From: Pseudomonadota bacterium
GTDB lineage: Bacteria > Pseudomonadota > Gammaproteobacteria > Acidiferrobacterales > UBA6901
Length of the DNA stretch: 64,000 bases
Direction of reading: 5' to 3'
Assembly: GCA_021819085.1 (NCBI GenBank)
Contig: JAKASJ010000002.1
Span: 118,672 to 182,671, forward strand
Shown: positions 29,080-40,249 of the stretch, piece after piece
Layout of the letters: every line of letters starts with the position of its first letter
Position numbering within the stretch: the first letter of the stretch is position 1
Made by a program: the position numbers and the translations under genes
The notes under the pieces: model-generated
Seen by the model: the letters and a program-made list of their open reading frames with translations, nothing else
What the model was told of the DNA's origin: nothing
Database searches by the model: none

Positions 29080-30048
29080 TTAGTGATTGCGATGCACGGA
29101 AAAATGGGCGAGGTCGAGCAGCGCGCGCGCGTGGAGCGAATCGGGAATCTCGGCCAGCGCCTTTACCGCCCGGCCCGCTTCGTCCTCGGCTAGACGCGCA
29201 GTGTACGCGATGGCTCCGGTCGATTCAATGGCGGCCATGACTTCATCGATATGTTCGAGCCCGCCTTCACGCAGTGCCGAGCGCAACAGTTCGCGCTGCT
29301 GGAAGCTGCCGGTGCGCAGCGCATGAATCAGGGGCAGAGTGGGTTTGCCTTCGGCGAGATCATCCCCGATGTTCTTGCCCAGAGCCTGGCTGTCGGCGCT
29401 GTAGTCGAGGACATCGTCGATGAGCTGGAAGGCAGTGCCCAGGTGCATACCGTAGGCCGCGAGCGCCTGTTCGACCGCCGCATCGGCTCCGCTGATGATC
29501 GCGCCCAGCTGGGCTGCCGCCTCGAACAGCTTGGCAGTCTTGCTGCGGATCACGTAGAGGTAATGTTCCTCCGGGATGTCCGGCTCGCGGCAGTTGAGCA
29601 GCTGCATCACCTCGCCCTCCGCGATCGTGTTGGTCGCCTTCGAGAGAATCTCCATGACGCGCATGTTGTGAACGTCGACCATCATTTCGAAGGCGCGCGA
29701 ATACAGGAAATCCCCGACCAAGACGCTTGCTTCATTGCCCCACACGACGTTGGCCGTCGACTGTCCACGCCGCAGTTCGGAGGAGTCGACCACGTCGTCA
29801 TGCAGAAGCGTTGCGGTGTGGATGAATTCGACGATGGCCGCCAGCGCGATGTGGTCGGTGCCCTGGTAGCCGCAGGCGCGGCTTGCCAGCAGCACGATCA
29901 GCGGCCGCAGGCGCTTGCCGCCGTTATGGATGATGTAACCGGCCAGCCGGTTTATAAGCGCGACGTCCGACTGCAGCCGGCGGGCGATCTCGCGATCGAC
30001 GGCCTGCCGGTCATCGTGGGTGAGCGCCAGGATGGCATCTAGATCCAT
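29080..30048 (-). CDS. ispB: octaprenyl/polyprenyl diphosphate synthase
   Basis: A 322-residue trans-isoprenyl diphosphate synthase from ATG 30048. The two Asp-rich substrate-Mg sites are [15 protein letters not shown] and [13 protein letters not shown]. In gammaproteobacteria IspB makes the ubiquinone side chain and is divergent from rplU-rpmA, exactly as here. Product chain length cannot be read directly. Confidence 0.94.
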   Translation of the reverse strand: MDLDAILALTHDDRQAVDREIARRLQSDVALINRLAGYIIHNGGKRLRPLIVLLASRACGYQGTDHIALAAIVEFIHTATLLHDDVVDSSELRRGQSTANVVWGNEASVLVGDFLYSRAFEMMVDVHNMRVMEILSKATNTIAEGEVMQLLNCREPDIPEEHYLYVIRSKTAKLFEAAAQLGAIISGADAAVEQALAAYGMHLGTAFQLIDDVLDYSADSQALGKNIGDDLAEGKPTLPLIHALRTGSFQQRELLRSALREGGLEHIDEVMAAIESTGAIAYTARLAEDEAGRAVKALAEIPDSLHARALLDLAHFSVHRNH

Positions 30049-30165
30049 GGGGCTTTGTTCAGAAGATAATGTCGCACAGTGGGGGCGCATGCTAGTTTAT
30101 GATCCGTTTGTCTGCAAGGATGTCGGGTGTGGTTGTATCTCCGAGCGTAGCCAAAGTGGCCAAGC

Positions 30166-30194
30166 TTGTAACTTTGCACGGCAGGCAGTAAACT
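30166..30194 (+). promoter_or_regulatory. sigma-70 promoter for rplU-rpmA
   Basis: TTGTAA (30166-30171), 17-base spacer, TAAACT (30189-30194). Position fits the ribosomal protein operon. Each hexamer matches consensus at four positions. Confidence 0.5.
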
Positions 30195-30205
30195 ACGCGG
30201 CTTTC

Positions 30206-30228
30206 ATGAGCCGCCTCACGGCGGTCAT
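30206..30228 (+). ncRNA. leader hairpin upstream of rplU
   Basis: ATGA-G-CCGCC pairs with GGCGG-TCAT around TCAC, a 9-bp stem with one bulge, about 12 bases downstream of the predicted -10 box and 20 upstream of the rplU start. A ribosomal-protein leader used for feedback control is possible but not demonstrated. Confidence 0.35.
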
Positions 30229-30247
30229 TTCTTGCGGAGATTCAAGC

Positions 30248-30568
30248 ATGTACGCGGTGATTGAGACGGGCGGCAAACAGTACCGGGTGGCGGTTGGCGA
30301 CGTGCTGCGGGTTGAGAAAATCGCGGCTGACGCCGGATCGACGGTCAGCCTGGACAAGGTGCTCATGGTCGCCGACGGTGAGAATGTTCGCGTCGGCAAC
30401 CCGGTTGTGGCGGGCACGGCGGTGAACGCAACGGTGCGCAGTCACGGCCGGGCCGACAAGGTGCGCATATTCAAGCTGCGCCGGCGCAAGCATTACCGCA
30501 AGCAGGCAGGTCACCGGCAGTCCTACACGGAGCTCGAAATCACCGGGATTTCCGGCGCGGCAGGCTAG
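30248..30568 (+). CDS. rplU: 50S ribosomal protein L21
   Basis: A 106-residue protein starting [20 protein letters not shown] and containing [20 protein letters not shown], both diagnostic of bacterial L21. It binds 23S rRNA in the large subunit. ATG 30248 is preceded by GCGGAGATTCAAGC, with GGAG as Shine-Dalgarno. Followed by rpmA, the standard L21-L27 pair. Confidence 0.98.
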   Translation: MYAVIETGGKQYRVAVGDVLRVEKIAADAGSTVSLDKVLMVADGENVRVGNPVVAGTAVNATVRSHGRADKVRIFKLRRRKHYRKQAGHRQSYTELEITGISGAAG

Positions 30569-30606
30569 CCGCATCTTAACCGGCATTAACGGCAGGGGTT
30601 GAATCC

Positions 30607-30864
30607 ATGGCACATAAAAAGGCAGGCGGCAGTTCCCGTAACGGCCGCGATTCCGAATCGAAGCGTCTCGGCATCAAGCGCTTCGGCGGTCAGCAGGTTC
30701 TCGCCGGGAACATCCTGGTGCGGCAGCGCGGCACGAAATTCCACCCCGGTACGAACGTCGGGATCGGCAAGGACGACACGCTGTTCGCGCTCTCGAACGG
30801 ACAGGTCGTTTTCGAGACCAAGGGCCCACGCGGACGCAAGACCGTGAGCATCGTTCCGGCCTGA
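30607..30864 (+). CDS. rpmA: 50S ribosomal protein L27
   Basis: An 85-residue protein with the L27 signature [20 protein letters not shown] and [15 protein letters not shown]. The flexible N-terminus reaches the peptidyl transferase centre. Followed by a strong terminator. Confidence 0.98.
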   Translation: MAHKKAGGSSRNGRDSESKRLGIKRFGGQQVLAGNILVRQRGTKFHPGTNVGIGKDDTLFALSNGQVVFETKGPRGRKTVSIVPA

Positions 30865-30888
30865 TACGTCCCCGGACCCGATCGCACC

Positions 30889-30926
30889 AACCCCGCATCG
30901 GTGGACGGTGCGGGGTTTTGTTTTTT
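30889..30926 (+). terminator. rho-independent terminator after rpmA
   Basis: AACCCCGCA (30889-30897) pairs perfectly with TGCGGGGTT (30909-30917), followed by TTGTTTTTT. A textbook terminator separating rplU-rpmA from obgE. Confidence 0.92.
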
Positions 30927-31008
30927 CGGGGCCCGCCGCACGGGTAACGGCCCGGGGGCGCGCGCCGGCGCCGGTCGGGCTCGGAGCCCCTGAACGGATA
31001 CCATTCCT

Positions 31009-32064
31009 ATGAAATTTGTCGACGAGGCCACGATTCGCGTGGAAGCGGGAAACGGGGGCGATGGAGCGCTCAGCTTCCGGCGCGAGAAGTTTGTACCGCG
31101 GGGTGGCCCGGATGGCGGAGACGGCGGTCGCGGCGGCAGCATCTATCTCACGGCCGACAGCGGCCTCAACACCCTCGCGGATTTCCGCTACTCGACCCAG
31201 TTTCGCGCCCCCCACGGGGAGCGGGGCCACGGGCGCAACTGTTCCGGGAAGGCGGGCGAGGATCTGGTCATCCCCGTGCCGCTCGGCACCCTGGTCCGCG
31301 ATGCCGATACCGGAGAGATGATCGGCGACATCACGCATGGCGGAGCGCGGCTGCTCGTGGCCAAAGGGGGTCGCGGTGGTCTCGGCAATACCCATTTCAA
31401 AAGCAGCACGAACCGCGCCCCGCGCCATACCGTGCCGGGGACGCCGGGGGAGCAGCGCGCGCTCCTGCTCGAACTTCAGCTGCTGGCCGACGTCGGTCTG
31501 CTGGGGCTTCCCAATGCCGGCAAGTCCACCTTCCTGCGTGCAGTATCGGAGGCGCGGCCCAAGGTCGCCGACTATCCGTTTACCACTTTGCATCCCCAGC
31601 TCGGGGTCGTGCGGGTCGAGATGCACCGCAGCTTCGTCGTGGCCGACATCCCGGGACTCATCGAGGGGGCGGCCGAAGGCGCGGGGCTGGGCATCCGGTT
31701 TCTGCGGCATCTGGTGCGTACCCGCATTCTGCTGCACCTCGTCGACATGGCTCCACCGGACCCGGATGCCGACCCTGTCCGCGGCGTGCGCAGCATCGCC
31801 GCGGAACTGAGGAAGTTCAGCCCGGCCCTGGCCAGGCGTGAACGCTGGCTGGTGCTCAATAAGATGGACCTGATTCCGCCGCAGGAGCGCGAGCAGCGCG
31901 TGCAGTCCCTGGTCCGCGCATTGCGCTGGAAGCGCCCCGTGTTTGCGATTTCCGCAGCGACCGGTGCCGGCTGCCGTGAGCTGACCGCGCAGCTCATGGC
32001 CCGCCTGGAACGCACCAGAGCGCTGCCGGCCAAGCCGAAGGAGGAGGCCAGTTCCCATGCATGA
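31009..32064 (+). CDS. obgE: ribosome-assembly GTPase ObgE/CgtA
   Basis: A 351-residue protein with an N-terminal glycine-rich Obg fold ([32 protein letters not shown]) and a G domain: G1 GLPNAGKST near residue 166, switch [18 protein letters not shown], and NKMD. ObgE is an essential late 50S assembly and stress GTPase. Overlaps proB by 8 bases. Confidence 0.97.
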   Translation: MKFVDEATIRVEAGNGGDGALSFRREKFVPRGGPDGGDGGRGGSIYLTADSGLNTLADFRYSTQFRAPHGERGHGRNCSGKAGEDLVIPVPLGTLVRDADTGEMIGDITHGGARLLVAKGGRGGLGNTHFKSSTNRAPRHTVPGTPGEQRALLLELQLLADVGLLGLPNAGKSTFLRAVSEARPKVADYPFTTLHPQLGVVRVEMHRSFVVADIPGLIEGAAEGAGLGIRFLRHLVRTRILLHLVDMAPPDPDADPVRGVRSIAAELRKFSPALARRERWLVLNKMDLIPPQEREQRVQSLVRALRWKRPVFAISAATGAGCRELTAQLMARLERTRALPAKPKEEASSHA

Positions 32065-33181
32065 TCTGCGGCGGGCGCTGACGCGCGTCAACCGTTGTGT
32101 CATCAAGATCGGCAGCGCATTGCTGACCAATCACGGCCAGGGCCTGGATTCCCTGGCCATCGGCGGCTGGGTTGCCCAGATCGCGGCATTGCGTGCCCGC
32201 GAGGTGCAGATCGTGCTGGTGTCTTCGGGCGCGGTCGCCGCCGGGATGCAAAGTCTGGGCTACAAGAGCCGGCCGCATGCCCTGCATGAGCTTCAGGCCC
32301 TCGCGGCTGTGGGGCAGATGGGGCTCGTGCAGGTGTATGAGACAGCGTTCCAGCACCATGGATTGCGCACCGCCCAGGTGCTGTTGACCCATGACGATCT
32401 CACGAACCGCGAGCGTCATCTCAATGCCCGAAGCACCCTGCGGACCTTGCTCGGTCTGGGCGTCATACCGGTCATCAACGAGAACGATACGGTGGCGACC
32501 GAGGAGATCCGGTTCAGCGACAACGACACCCTGGCTTCGCTCGTGACCAACCTGCTGGAAGCGGAATTGCTCGTGATCCTCACCGACCAGGCGGGCTTGT
32601 ACACCGCCGACCCGCGTCTCGATCCCCAGGCCGGGCTGGTACAGGAAGGTGTGGCAGGTGATCCGGCCCTCGAAGCCATGGCCGGCGGGTCGGGACTGCT
32701 GGGCCGCGGCGGCATGCGCACCAAGCTGCTCGCTGCAGCCAAGGCGGCGCGTTCCGGCGCGGCGACGGTGATTGCCTGGGGGCGCGAACCGGAGGTGCTG
32801 CCGCGCATACTTGCCGGGGAACGTATCGGTACTTATCTGGTGCCGACGGAGGAACGCATGGCCGCGCGCAAGCGTTGGCTGGCCGACCAGATGCAGGTTC
32901 GCGGGCGTTTGCGGCTTGATGCCGGCGCCGCCAAGGTCCTGCGCGAAGCCGGACGCAGCCTGCTGCCGGTAGGAGTGCAGGCCGTCGAAGGCAGTTTCCA
33001 GCGCGGCGAACTGGTGGTCTGTCTGGATCCCCAGGGCGTTGAGGTTGCCCGGGGTCTGGTGAATTACGGCTCGGACGAGGCGGTGAGGATCATCGGCAAA
33101 GCCAGCGGCCAGATCGAGGCGCTTCTCGGTTATGTGGGTGAGCCCGAACTGATCCACCGCGACAATCTGGTGCTGGCCTAG
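32057..33181 (+). CDS. proB: glutamate 5-kinase
   Basis: A 374-residue enzyme with an N-terminal amino-acid kinase domain ([41 protein letters not shown] with following DNDTLAS) and a C-terminal PUA domain from about residue 280. It catalyses the first step of proline synthesis and is feedback inhibited by proline in studied homologues. Overlaps obgE, a common gammaproteobacterial arrangement. Confidence 0.96.
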   Translation: MHDLRRALTRVNRCVIKIGSALLTNHGQGLDSLAIGGWVAQIAALRAREVQIVLVSSGAVAAGMQSLGYKSRPHALHELQALAAVGQMGLVQVYETAFQHHGLRTAQVLLTHDDLTNRERHLNARSTLRTLLGLGVIPVINENDTVATEEIRFSDNDTLASLVTNLLEAELLVILTDQAGLYTADPRLDPQAGLVQEGVAGDPALEAMAGGSGLLGRGGMRTKLLAAAKAARSGAATVIAWGREPEVLPRILAGERIGTYLVPTEERMAARKRWLADQMQVRGRLRLDAGAAKVLREAGRSLLPVGVQAVEGSFQRGELVVCLDPQGVEVARGLVNYGSDEAVRIIGKASGQIEALLGYVGEPELIHRDNLVLA

Positions 33182-33226
33182 CCCTGCGGTCGCCGGGCGG
33201 CGATGAACCAGTCGTTCGGCGCGAAA

Positions 33227-33490
33227 TCAGGCCAGTGTGCGTAGCCGTTCGTTGAGCCGGCTCTTGTGACGGGCGGCGCTGTTCTTGTGAATGATGCCCT
33301 TGCCGGCTGCCCGGTCAATGACCGACATGGCGTCCTGGAAGGCTGTCCGTGCCGCGGAAACATCCTTTTTTTCCACTGCCTTCAGAACCTTCTTGATGTG
33401 GGTGCGCAACGTAGAGCGCATGGCAGTGTTGTGCTGCCGGTGCTTCTGCGCCTGGCGCACGCGCTTTTTTGCCTGAACCGTATTTGCCAA
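33227..33490 (-). CDS. rpsT: 30S ribosomal protein S20
   Basis: An 87-residue basic protein (ANTVQAKKRVRQAQKHRQHN, IHKNSAARHKSRLNERL). The start is TTG at 33490 with GAGGGA about 8 bases upstream. E. coli rpsT also starts with UUG, which contributes to its autoregulation, so the non-ATG start is probably real and functional. Divergent from murJ. Confidence 0.96.
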   Translation of the reverse strand: MANTVQAKKRVRQAQKHRQHNTAMRSTLRTHIKKVLKAVEKKDVSAARTAFQDAMSVIDRAAGKGIIHKNSAARHKSRLNERLRTLA

Positions 33491-33671
33491 AGCCGTTTCC
33501 CTCGAGTTGAACGGGCCGGTGAAGGGGCGCAACTATCCTGATTTTGCGGCAGTTTGTCAATCCCGGCGCATGCCTGGCGCCGCAACGCCCCGTGCCGGGC
33601 GCTGCGTGCGGCACGGGGCGAGTTAGCATATCATCGCGCCTTTATTTGCGGTTCCACCCCGGCGCCCCGGC

Positions 33672-35231
33672 ATGTCACGCAAGCTGATCAAGTCGACCCT
33701 GCTTATCGGTGCAATAACGCTCCTGTCCCGCATTGCCGGGTTGATACGCGACACGATATTCGCGCATCTGATCGGCGCCGGTTCGGGCGTTGCGGCCGAC
33801 GCCTTCTATGTGGCCTTCCGTATCCCGAACTTTCTGCGCCGCATTTTCGGGGAGGGCGCGTTCTCGCAGGCTTTCGTGCCGGTGTTTTCGGAGTACAAAA
33901 CCCGCGACAATGCCGATGCGACACGTGCTTTCGTGGACCATGTCGCCGGCGTACTGGCAGCGGTACTGCTTGTCGTTGCGGTCATCGGCGTCATTGCCGC
34001 TCCGTTGCTGGTGATGGTGCTCGCGCCCGGTTTTCTGGCGGTGCCGGAGAAATTCGGCCTGACCGTGCAAATGCTGCGCATTACCTTCCCCTATATCCTG
34101 TTCATCTCGCTGGTATCCATGTCGGCAGGCATTCTGAATACCTACGGGCGATTCGGAGTTCCCGCGTTCACACCGGTGCTGCTCAATCTGTCGCTGATCG
34201 GTGCGGCCCTGCTGCTGGCGCCGCACATGCACAGTCCGGTGATCGCGCTCGCCTGGGGGGTGGCGATCGCGGGAGTGGCGCAGCTGCTGTTCCAGCTGCC
34301 GTTCCTGCTCCGGATCCGGCTTCTTCCGCGGCCGCGGCTGGCGCTGCATGACGAGGGGGTGCGGCGCGTATTCCGTCTGATGATTCCCGGCATGTTCGGC
34401 GTCTCGGTGTCCCAGATCAATCTGCTGATCGACACGCTGCTGGCATCGTTCCTTGTCACCGGCAGCGTGTCGTGGCTTTACTATTCGGACCGGCTGATGG
34501 AGTTTCCTGTCGGGGTGTTCGGCATTGCGCTGGGAACCGTCATACTGCCCAGCCTTTCGGTTAAGCATGTGCGCGCATCGCGCGAGGCCTTTTCGCATAC
34601 TCTCGACTGGGCGATCCGCCTGGTCCTGCTGGTCGGTTTTCCAGCCACGGTGGCGCTGATGGTTCTGGGTGGTCCGATGCTGACCACCCTGTTTCGCTAC
34701 GGCGCTTTTCATGCCCATGATGTGGTCATGGCCTCGCGCAGTCTGATGGCCTTCGCCTTCGGTTTGACCGCTTTTCTTCTGATCCGGGTCCTGGCTCCGG
34801 GATACTACGCGCGCCAGGACACCAAGACCCCGGTACGTGTCGGAGTGGTGGCCCTGGTTTCCAACATGGTCCTCAGTCTGACTCTGGTTTTTCCTCTTGC
34901 CCATGCGGGCCTGGCGCTGGCCACCTCGCTGGCTGCCTATGTCAACGCCGGGCTGCTGCTGCGCGGCCTCCTGCGTCAAAAGGTGTATCGGCCGAGGCCG
35001 GGGTTGGGTACTTACATCGCAAGGCTGGCCGCTGCCAGCCTTGCGATGGGCGTGCTGCTTTGGTGGGGTGCCGGCGCGCTTGCAACCTGGCTCGAGGCGC
35101 GGGCCCTGCAGCGTGTCGGGCGGCTGGCATTCTGGGTGGTTGCTGGTATGCTGGTTTATGCGGCGATGCTGTTGCTTCTGGGTATTCGCCCGCGACAGCT
35201 GGTTCTGCAGAAGGTCGACACAGATGAGTAG
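33672..35231 (+). CDS. murJ: lipid II flippase MurJ
   Basis: A 519-residue MOP-superfamily transporter with about 14 membrane helices and MviN/MurJ signatures (TLLSRIAGLIRDTIFAHLIG, VAFRIPNFLRRIFGEGAFSQ, FAFGLTAFLLIRVLAPGYYA). It flips lipid II across the inner membrane for peptidoglycan synthesis. The rpsT-murJ-ribF-ileS-lspA order is typical of gammaproteobacteria. Confidence 0.96.
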   Translation: MSRKLIKSTLLIGAITLLSRIAGLIRDTIFAHLIGAGSGVAADAFYVAFRIPNFLRRIFGEGAFSQAFVPVFSEYKTRDNADATRAFVDHVAGVLAAVLLVVAVIGVIAAPLLVMVLAPGFLAVPEKFGLTVQMLRITFPYILFISLVSMSAGILNTYGRFGVPAFTPVLLNLSLIGAALLLAPHMHSPVIALAWGVAIAGVAQLLFQLPFLLRIRLLPRPRLALHDEGVRRVFRLMIPGMFGVSVSQINLLIDTLLASFLVTGSVSWLYYSDRLMEFPVGVFGIALGTVILPSLSVKHVRASREAFSHTLDWAIRLVLLVGFPATVALMVLGGPMLTTLFRYGAFHAHDVVMASRSLMAFAFGLTAFLLIRVLAPGYYARQDTKTPVRVGVVALVSNMVLSLTLVFPLAHAGLALATSLAAYVNAGLLLRGLLRQKVYRPRPGLGTYIARLAAASLAMGVLLWWGAGALATWLEARALQRVGRLAFWVVAGMLVYAAMLLLLGIRPRQLVLQKVDTDE

Positions 35232-35637
35232 AGGTTCGAGCATTTTTCAGATCGTTGCACCGAATGACCCGCGCATCTTTACTCTGGCGGAAGCCCAGGA
35301 CCTGTTTCCACTGGTGCGCTCGATCACGCAGGCCGCGCATGCGGAGCTGGAACCGGTACGGCGCAGGCTCGAATCCATGGTTCCGACCAACCCGATGATT
35401 CGGGAGGTCGAGCGCCGCTACGAGACCATCGTCAAGCGCTGGGTCGCCAAGATGGAGCGGCTCGGCCTGGTGGTCAAAGGACTGTGGTTGGTGGATTTCG
35501 ACACCGGGGACGGCTATCTTTGCTGGAAATTCCCGGAGCTCAGGATCGGGCACTACCATGCCTATCACGAAGGCTATTCCGGCCGGCGTCCGCTGGACGA
35601 GGTGATTCAGGAATTCGATCCCGACTGGGCCGTGTGA
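35224..35637 (+). CDS. DUF2203-family protein
   Basis: A 137-residue soluble protein from ATG 35224, overlapping murJ by 8 bases. It shows the DUF2203 pattern: FTLAEAQDLFPLVRSITQAA, a helical central part, and GLVDFD-like LWLVDFDTGDGYLCWKFPEL with HYHAYHEGYSGRRPL. Function unknown. Insertion between murJ and ribF is a lineage-specific variation of the usual order. Confidence 0.8.
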   Translation: MSRGSSIFQIVAPNDPRIFTLAEAQDLFPLVRSITQAAHAELEPVRRRLESMVPTNPMIREVERRYETIVKRWVAKMERLGLVVKGLWLVDFDTGDGYLCWKFPELRIGHYHAYHEGYSGRRPLDEVIQEFDPDWAV

Positions 35638-35757
35638 GCACGGGCGTCCGTTGTACCGGGAGGCGGGAAACCTTATGCTGTCCTGGGCAAACGCAGCATG
35701 GCTGCAGCGACTTGCCAGAGACCCGGATTGCGGCCGTGAACCAGAACAACTCCCCCG

Positions 35758-36696
35758 ATGGAACTGATACGCGGATACCATAATTTGCGGCCGCGCCACC
35801 GCGGATGTGTGGCCACTATCGGGAACTTCGATGGCGTGCATCTCGGCCACCAGACGGTGATCGGCCAGCTGGCGGAAAAGGCATCGGAGCTCCGGCTGCC
35901 GACCGTCGTGGTGCTGTTCGAGCCGCAGCCCCAGGAATATTTCCAGCCGACGGACGCCCCAGCGCGCCTGATGCGGCTGCGCGACAAGCTCATGGCACTG
36001 AAGCGCTACTCGGTCGACCGGGTCCTGTGCCTGCGCTTCGGGGCGCCGCTGGCAGACATGCCGGCCGAGGACTTCATCCGTACGATACTTGCCGAAGGGC
36101 TCGGGGTGCGTTACCTCGTGGTTGGCGACGATTTCCGCTTCGGCCGGCGGCGCGCCGGCGATTTCGGCATGCTGCAGAAAGCCGGGGCACTGTACGGATT
36201 CGCGGTCGCACCCATGCACACGTTCAGCGTCGACGGCGCGCGTGTCAGCAGCACGCGTATCCGCGAGGCGCTCGCCGCCGGCGATCTTGGTGGTGCAGCC
36301 AGGCTGCTCGGGCGCGGCTTCCGCATGTCCGGTCGGGTGGCGCACGGCGACAAGCGCGGGCGCACAATCGGAGTCCCGACGGCAAACATCCATCTGCACC
36401 GCAAGGTGACTCCGGTGCGCGGGGTCTACGTTGTGGAGACGTTCGGTGTGGGCGACGGCCCGGTTGCAGGTGTCGCCAATGTCGGGATCCGGCCGACGGT
36501 CGAAGGAACCCGCACGCTGCTCGAGGTGCATCTTCTGGATTTCGACGGGGATATCTACGGTCGCCAGGTCAGCGTGGAGTTTCTGCACAAGCTGCGCGAT
36601 GAGCGGCGCTTTGCGTCATTCGACGAGCTGAAGGCCCGTATTGACCAGGATATCGGCGAAGCGCGCGCATGGCTGCAGAAATTCCGCCAGCGCTGA
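35758..36696 (+). CDS. ribF: bifunctional riboflavin kinase/FAD synthetase
   Basis: A 312-residue enzyme. N-terminal nucleotidyltransferase with ATIGNFDGVHLGHQTVIGQL and VGDDFRFGRRRAGDF; ISSTRIR-like VSSTRIREALAAGDL; C-terminal flavokinase (GRGFRMSGRVAHGDKRGRTI, GVPTANIHLH, GVANVGIRPT). It converts riboflavin to FMN and FAD. Confidence 0.96.
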   Translation: MELIRGYHNLRPRHRGCVATIGNFDGVHLGHQTVIGQLAEKASELRLPTVVVLFEPQPQEYFQPTDAPARLMRLRDKLMALKRYSVDRVLCLRFGAPLADMPAEDFIRTILAEGLGVRYLVVGDDFRFGRRRAGDFGMLQKAGALYGFAVAPMHTFSVDGARVSSTRIREALAAGDLGGAARLLGRGFRMSGRVAHGDKRGRTIGVPTANIHLHRKVTPVRGVYVVETFGVGDGPVAGVANVGIRPTVEGTRTLLEVHLLDFDGDIYGRQVSVEFLHKLRDERRFASFDELKARIDQDIGEARAWLQKFRQR

Positions 36697-36818
36697 TTGC
36701 GCCTTGGACTTTTCCTCCGTCGCAGCGGAAAATGCGGATTGCCAATTCCACTGAATCAGCCGCTCAGCCGGCCGGGCATAACGGCGTCCGGCTGTCGACC
36801 GACTGACAGGCTGTATCG

Positions 36819-39668
36819 ATGGACGCAAAAGAAAAAGACTACAAGCACACCCTGAACCTGCCGCATACCGATTTTCCGATGAAGGCAAATCTGGCGGCGC
36901 GTGAACCGGAAGTTCTCAGGCGCTGGCAGCAGCTCGATCTGTACCGGCGCATGCGGGAACGCGGCGCGAACAGGCCCAGGTATATCCTGCATGACGGTCC
37001 GCCATACGCCAACGGCGATATCCACATCGGCCATGCCGTCAACAAGATCCTTAAGGACATCATCGTCAAGGCCAAGACGCTGGCCGGTTTCAATGCACCT
37101 TATGTTCCGGGCTGGGACTGCCACGGCCTGCCGATCGAGCTCATGGTGGAGAAAAAGATCGGCAAGGCGGGCGAGAAGGTCAAACCAGCGGAATTCCGCA
37201 AGGCCTGCCGCGAATACGCGGCCAGGCAGGTGGATGGGCAGCGCGCTGATTTCCGCCGCCTGGGTGTGGTTGGTGACTGGGAGCAGCCCTATCTCACCAT
37301 GGACTTCCAGTTCGAGGCCGACATCATACGCGAGCTTGGCAAGGTCATAGCCCGCGGCCATCTCTACAAAAGCTTTAAGCCTGTCCATTGGTGCATCGAC
37401 TGCGGATCGGCGCTGGCGGAGGCCGAGGTTGAATACGAGGACAAGACGTCGCCGGCGATCGACGTGCGCTTCGCGCTAGTTGATGAAGAGGAATTGTTTG
37501 CGCGCTGCCGTCATGCGCCCGGACGGGAGCGCGAGGGCAGCGGGCCGGTGTCCATCCCGATATGGACCACCACTCCCTGGACCCTGCCGGCCAATCAGGC
37601 GGTTGCGCTCAATCCGGGCATCGAGTATGCGCTGGTGCAATGCGGCAGCGAGCACAGCCCCGAGCGCCTGCTGCTGGCAGATGCTCTGGTGAAAGACGTC
37701 ATGTTGCGCTACGGCATGGACGGCTACCGTGTGGTCGCCACGTGCCGCGGCGCCGACCTCGAAGGGCTGCGGCTGCGCCACCCGTTCTACGAACGCGAGG
37801 TGCCGGTCATCCTTGGGGATCATGTCACGACCGATTCCGGCACGGGCGCTGTGCACACTGCGCCCGGCCACGGCCAGGATGATTTCACTGTGGGTACGCG
37901 CTATGGCCTGGCGGTGGATAACCCCGTGGGTGGTGACGGGCGGTTTCTTCCGGGAACCGAGTATTTCGCCGGCGAGCATGTATTCCGGGCGAACGAGCAT
38001 GTGATCGAGCTGCTCAAGGCACGCGGCGCGCTGCTGCGGGTTGAAGCGCTGCGCCACAGCTACCCGCACTGCTGGCGGCACAAGACCCCGCTCATATTCC
38101 GCGCAACTCCGCAGTGGTTCATAGGCATGGACCGGGCTGGCCTGCGCAAGCAGGCACTGGCGGAGATACGCCGGGTCAGCTGGATTCCGGACTGGGGACA
38201 GGCGCGCATCGAGGGCATGGTTGCCACCCGCCCTGACTGGTGCGTCTCGCGCCAGCGGACCTGGGGGGTGCCGATCGCGCTGTTCGTCGAACGGCAGACC
38301 GGGAAACTCCATCCGGATACCGCTTTGCTGATCGAAAAGGTCGCGCGCTTGGTCGAGCAGCGCGGCATCGACGCCTGGTTCGACCTCGAGGCAGCCGAGC
38401 TGCTGGGCGAGGAAGCGTCCCGCTACGAGAAGGTCACCGACACCCTGGACGTGTGGTTTGACTCAGGCGTCACCCACGCCTGTGTGCTGGAACGGCGACC
38501 GGAGCTGGGGCACCCGGCCGACCTGTATCTGGAAGGGTCCGACCAGCATCGCGGATGGTTCCAGTCCTCGCTGCTCACTTCGGTGGCGACGCGCGAAGTT
38601 GCACCCTACCGTGCAGTGCTGACCCATGGATTCACGGTCGACGCGAAAGGCATGAAGATGTCGAAGTCCCTCGGCAACCAGGTGGTTCCCCAGAAGGTGA
38701 TTGGAACCTTGGGCGCCGATATCCTGCGGCTGTGGGTTGCGGCCACCGATTACCGTTCCGAGATGAGCATCTCCGACGAGATCCTCACGCGCGTGGCGGA
38801 TTCCTATCGCCGTATCCGGAATACCGCGCGTTACCTGCTTGGCAACCTCGCAGGGTTCGATGCGCGTGACGCATTGGCACCATCGGAAATGCTTGCGCTC
38901 GATCGCTGGGCCCTGGACAAGGCTTTTCGCCTGCAGCGACAGCTGCAGGAGGCCTACGATGCATTCGCCTTCCATCTCGTCTACCAGAAGCTGCACCAGT
39001 TCTGCGTGGTCGAGATGGGCAGTTTCTATCTCGATGTGATCAAGGATCGTGTCTACACCGCCGGCAAGGACAGCCCGGCACGCCGCTCGGCGCAGACGGC
39101 GATGCTGCACATACTCGAATCTCTGGTCCGGTGGATGGCCCCCATATTGAGTTTCACCGCCGAAGAGGTCTGGCAGGCGATGCCGGAGCGCCCCGTCGAA
39201 AGCGTGTTTCTGGATGCATGGCACACGATTCCATCGGCAGCTGCGGAAAACGTTCCGCAGGTGGCGACCGATTCGTTCTGGAGCTTCATTCTGGAAGTGC
39301 GCGAGCAGGTGGCGCGGGAACTCGAGAAGACCAGGGTTGCCGGCGCCATCGGATCGTCGCTGGATGCCGAGGTGGACCTGTATTGCGCTCCCGAGCTGTA
39401 CGCGAAGCTTGCCGAGCTGAAGGATGAACTGCGGTTCGTGCTGATCACCTCTTATGCCCGGATTCACCGGTTGCAGGACGCCACCGCCGACGCTGTCGGA
39501 TCCGGGATGGAGGGACTTAAGATTCAGGTCACCGTATCCGCGCACGGGAAGTGTGTGCGCTGCTGGCATCACCGTGCGGACGTCGGTTCCAGTGCCGAGC
39601 ATCCCCGGCTGTGCGGCCGTTGCATCGAGAACGTGACGGGAACCGGAGAATCGAGGTACTACGCTTGA
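36819..39668 (+). CDS. ileS: isoleucyl-tRNA synthetase
   Basis: A 949-residue class I synthetase: HIGH motif in [20 protein letters not shown] near residue 61, CP1 editing domain with [17 protein letters not shown] in [18 protein letters not shown] near 610, and a C-terminal zinc site ([12 protein letters not shown] and LCGRCIENV). Length matches bacterial IleS. Its stop overlaps the lspA start by one base. Confidence 0.98.
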   Translation: MDAKEKDYKHTLNLPHTDFPMKANLAAREPEVLRRWQQLDLYRRMRERGANRPRYILHDGPPYANGDIHIGHAVNKILKDIIVKAKTLAGFNAPYVPGWDCHGLPIELMVEKKIGKAGEKVKPAEFRKACREYAARQVDGQRADFRRLGVVGDWEQPYLTMDFQFEADIIRELGKVIARGHLYKSFKPVHWCIDCGSALAEAEVEYEDKTSPAIDVRFALVDEEELFARCRHAPGREREGSGPVSIPIWTTTPWTLPANQAVALNPGIEYALVQCGSEHSPERLLLADALVKDVMLRYGMDGYRVVATCRGADLEGLRLRHPFYEREVPVILGDHVTTDSGTGAVHTAPGHGQDDFTVGTRYGLAVDNPVGGDGRFLPGTEYFAGEHVFRANEHVIELLKARGALLRVEALRHSYPHCWRHKTPLIFRATPQWFIGMDRAGLRKQALAEIRRVSWIPDWGQARIEGMVATRPDWCVSRQRTWGVPIALFVERQTGKLHPDTALLIEKVARLVEQRGIDAWFDLEAAELLGEEASRYEKVTDTLDVWFDSGVTHACVLERRPELGHPADLYLEGSDQHRGWFQSSLLTSVATREVAPYRAVLTHGFTVDAKGMKMSKSLGNQVVPQKVIGTLGADILRLWVAATDYRSEMSISDEILTRVADSYRRIRNTARYLLGNLAGFDARDALAPSEMLALDRWALDKAFRLQRQLQEAYDAFAFHLVYQKLHQFCVVEMGSFYLDVIKDRVYTAGKDSPARRSAQTAMLHILESLVRWMAPILSFTAEEVWQAMPERPVESVFLDAWHTIPSAAAENVPQVATDSFWSFILEVREQVARELEKTRVAGAIGSSLDAEVDLYCAPELYAKLAELKDELRFVLITSYARIHRLQDATADAVGSGMEGLKIQVTVSAHGKCVRCWHHRADVGSSAEHPRLCGRCIENVTGTGESRYYA

Positions 39669-40141
39669 TGTTCAAGTTCATATGGATTGCCCTGCTCGTC
39701 TACGTAGCCGATCAGCTGACGAAGCATGCGGCCGTGGCCTATCTGACCGGGCACAACGTCGCCGTGACCTCGTTCTTCAATCTGGCGCTGGCGTACAACA
39801 CGGGAGCGGCTTTCAGCTTCCTCAGTTCGGCATCGGGCTGGCAGAACCAGTTCTTCATCGTTGTCGGGATCGTCGCGTCGATCGTCATCCTCGTGATGAT
39901 CGCCCGCCTCGGTCCCAACGATGCGCAGACGGCGGTGGCATTGATGCTGATCCTGGGGGGTGCTGCCGGAAATGTGACGGATCGGCTGGTGCACGGCTAT
40001 GTCGTGGACTTTCTCGATCTATATTACCGGTCCTGGCATTGGCCCACGTTCAATCTGGCCGACTCGGCCATATCGGTCGGGGCAGTACTGCTGCTGCTCG
40101 ATACGCTCGGGCTGCGCTTCGGCCGACGTGACGTGGCCTGA
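39668..40141 (+). CDS. lspA: lipoprotein signal peptidase II
   Basis: A 157-residue aspartic membrane protease with four helices. Conserved motifs: VADQLTKH, FFNLALAYNTGAAFSFL, GGAAGNVTDRLVHGYVVDFL (catalytic Asp) and TFNLADSAI (second Asp). It removes the signal peptide from lipoproteins such as the SCO and element-encoded lipoproteins in this window. One-base overlap with ileS. Confidence 0.97.
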   Translation: MFKFIWIALLVYVADQLTKHAAVAYLTGHNVAVTSFFNLALAYNTGAAFSFLSSASGWQNQFFIVVGIVASIVILVMIARLGPNDAQTAVALMLILGGAAGNVTDRLVHGYVVDFLDLYYRSWHWPTFNLADSAISVGAVLLLLDTLGLRFGRRDVA

Positions 40142-40249
40142 CGGAGCTGCGGCAATGCAGGCGATCCGGCATCGCAGTTGGGAAGTGCGCCGTGCCGGGC
40201 GTTCCGTCGTCTGCACGGGCGGTTGTCGTCCAGCAGGTGCGCTGCAGGC

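Noticed and set aside
33675..35243. 522-codon open frame on the minus strand
   Set aside because: It is the mirror of murJ. The product is a Gln/Arg/His-rich sequence with no domain, caused by high GC in the opposite frame.
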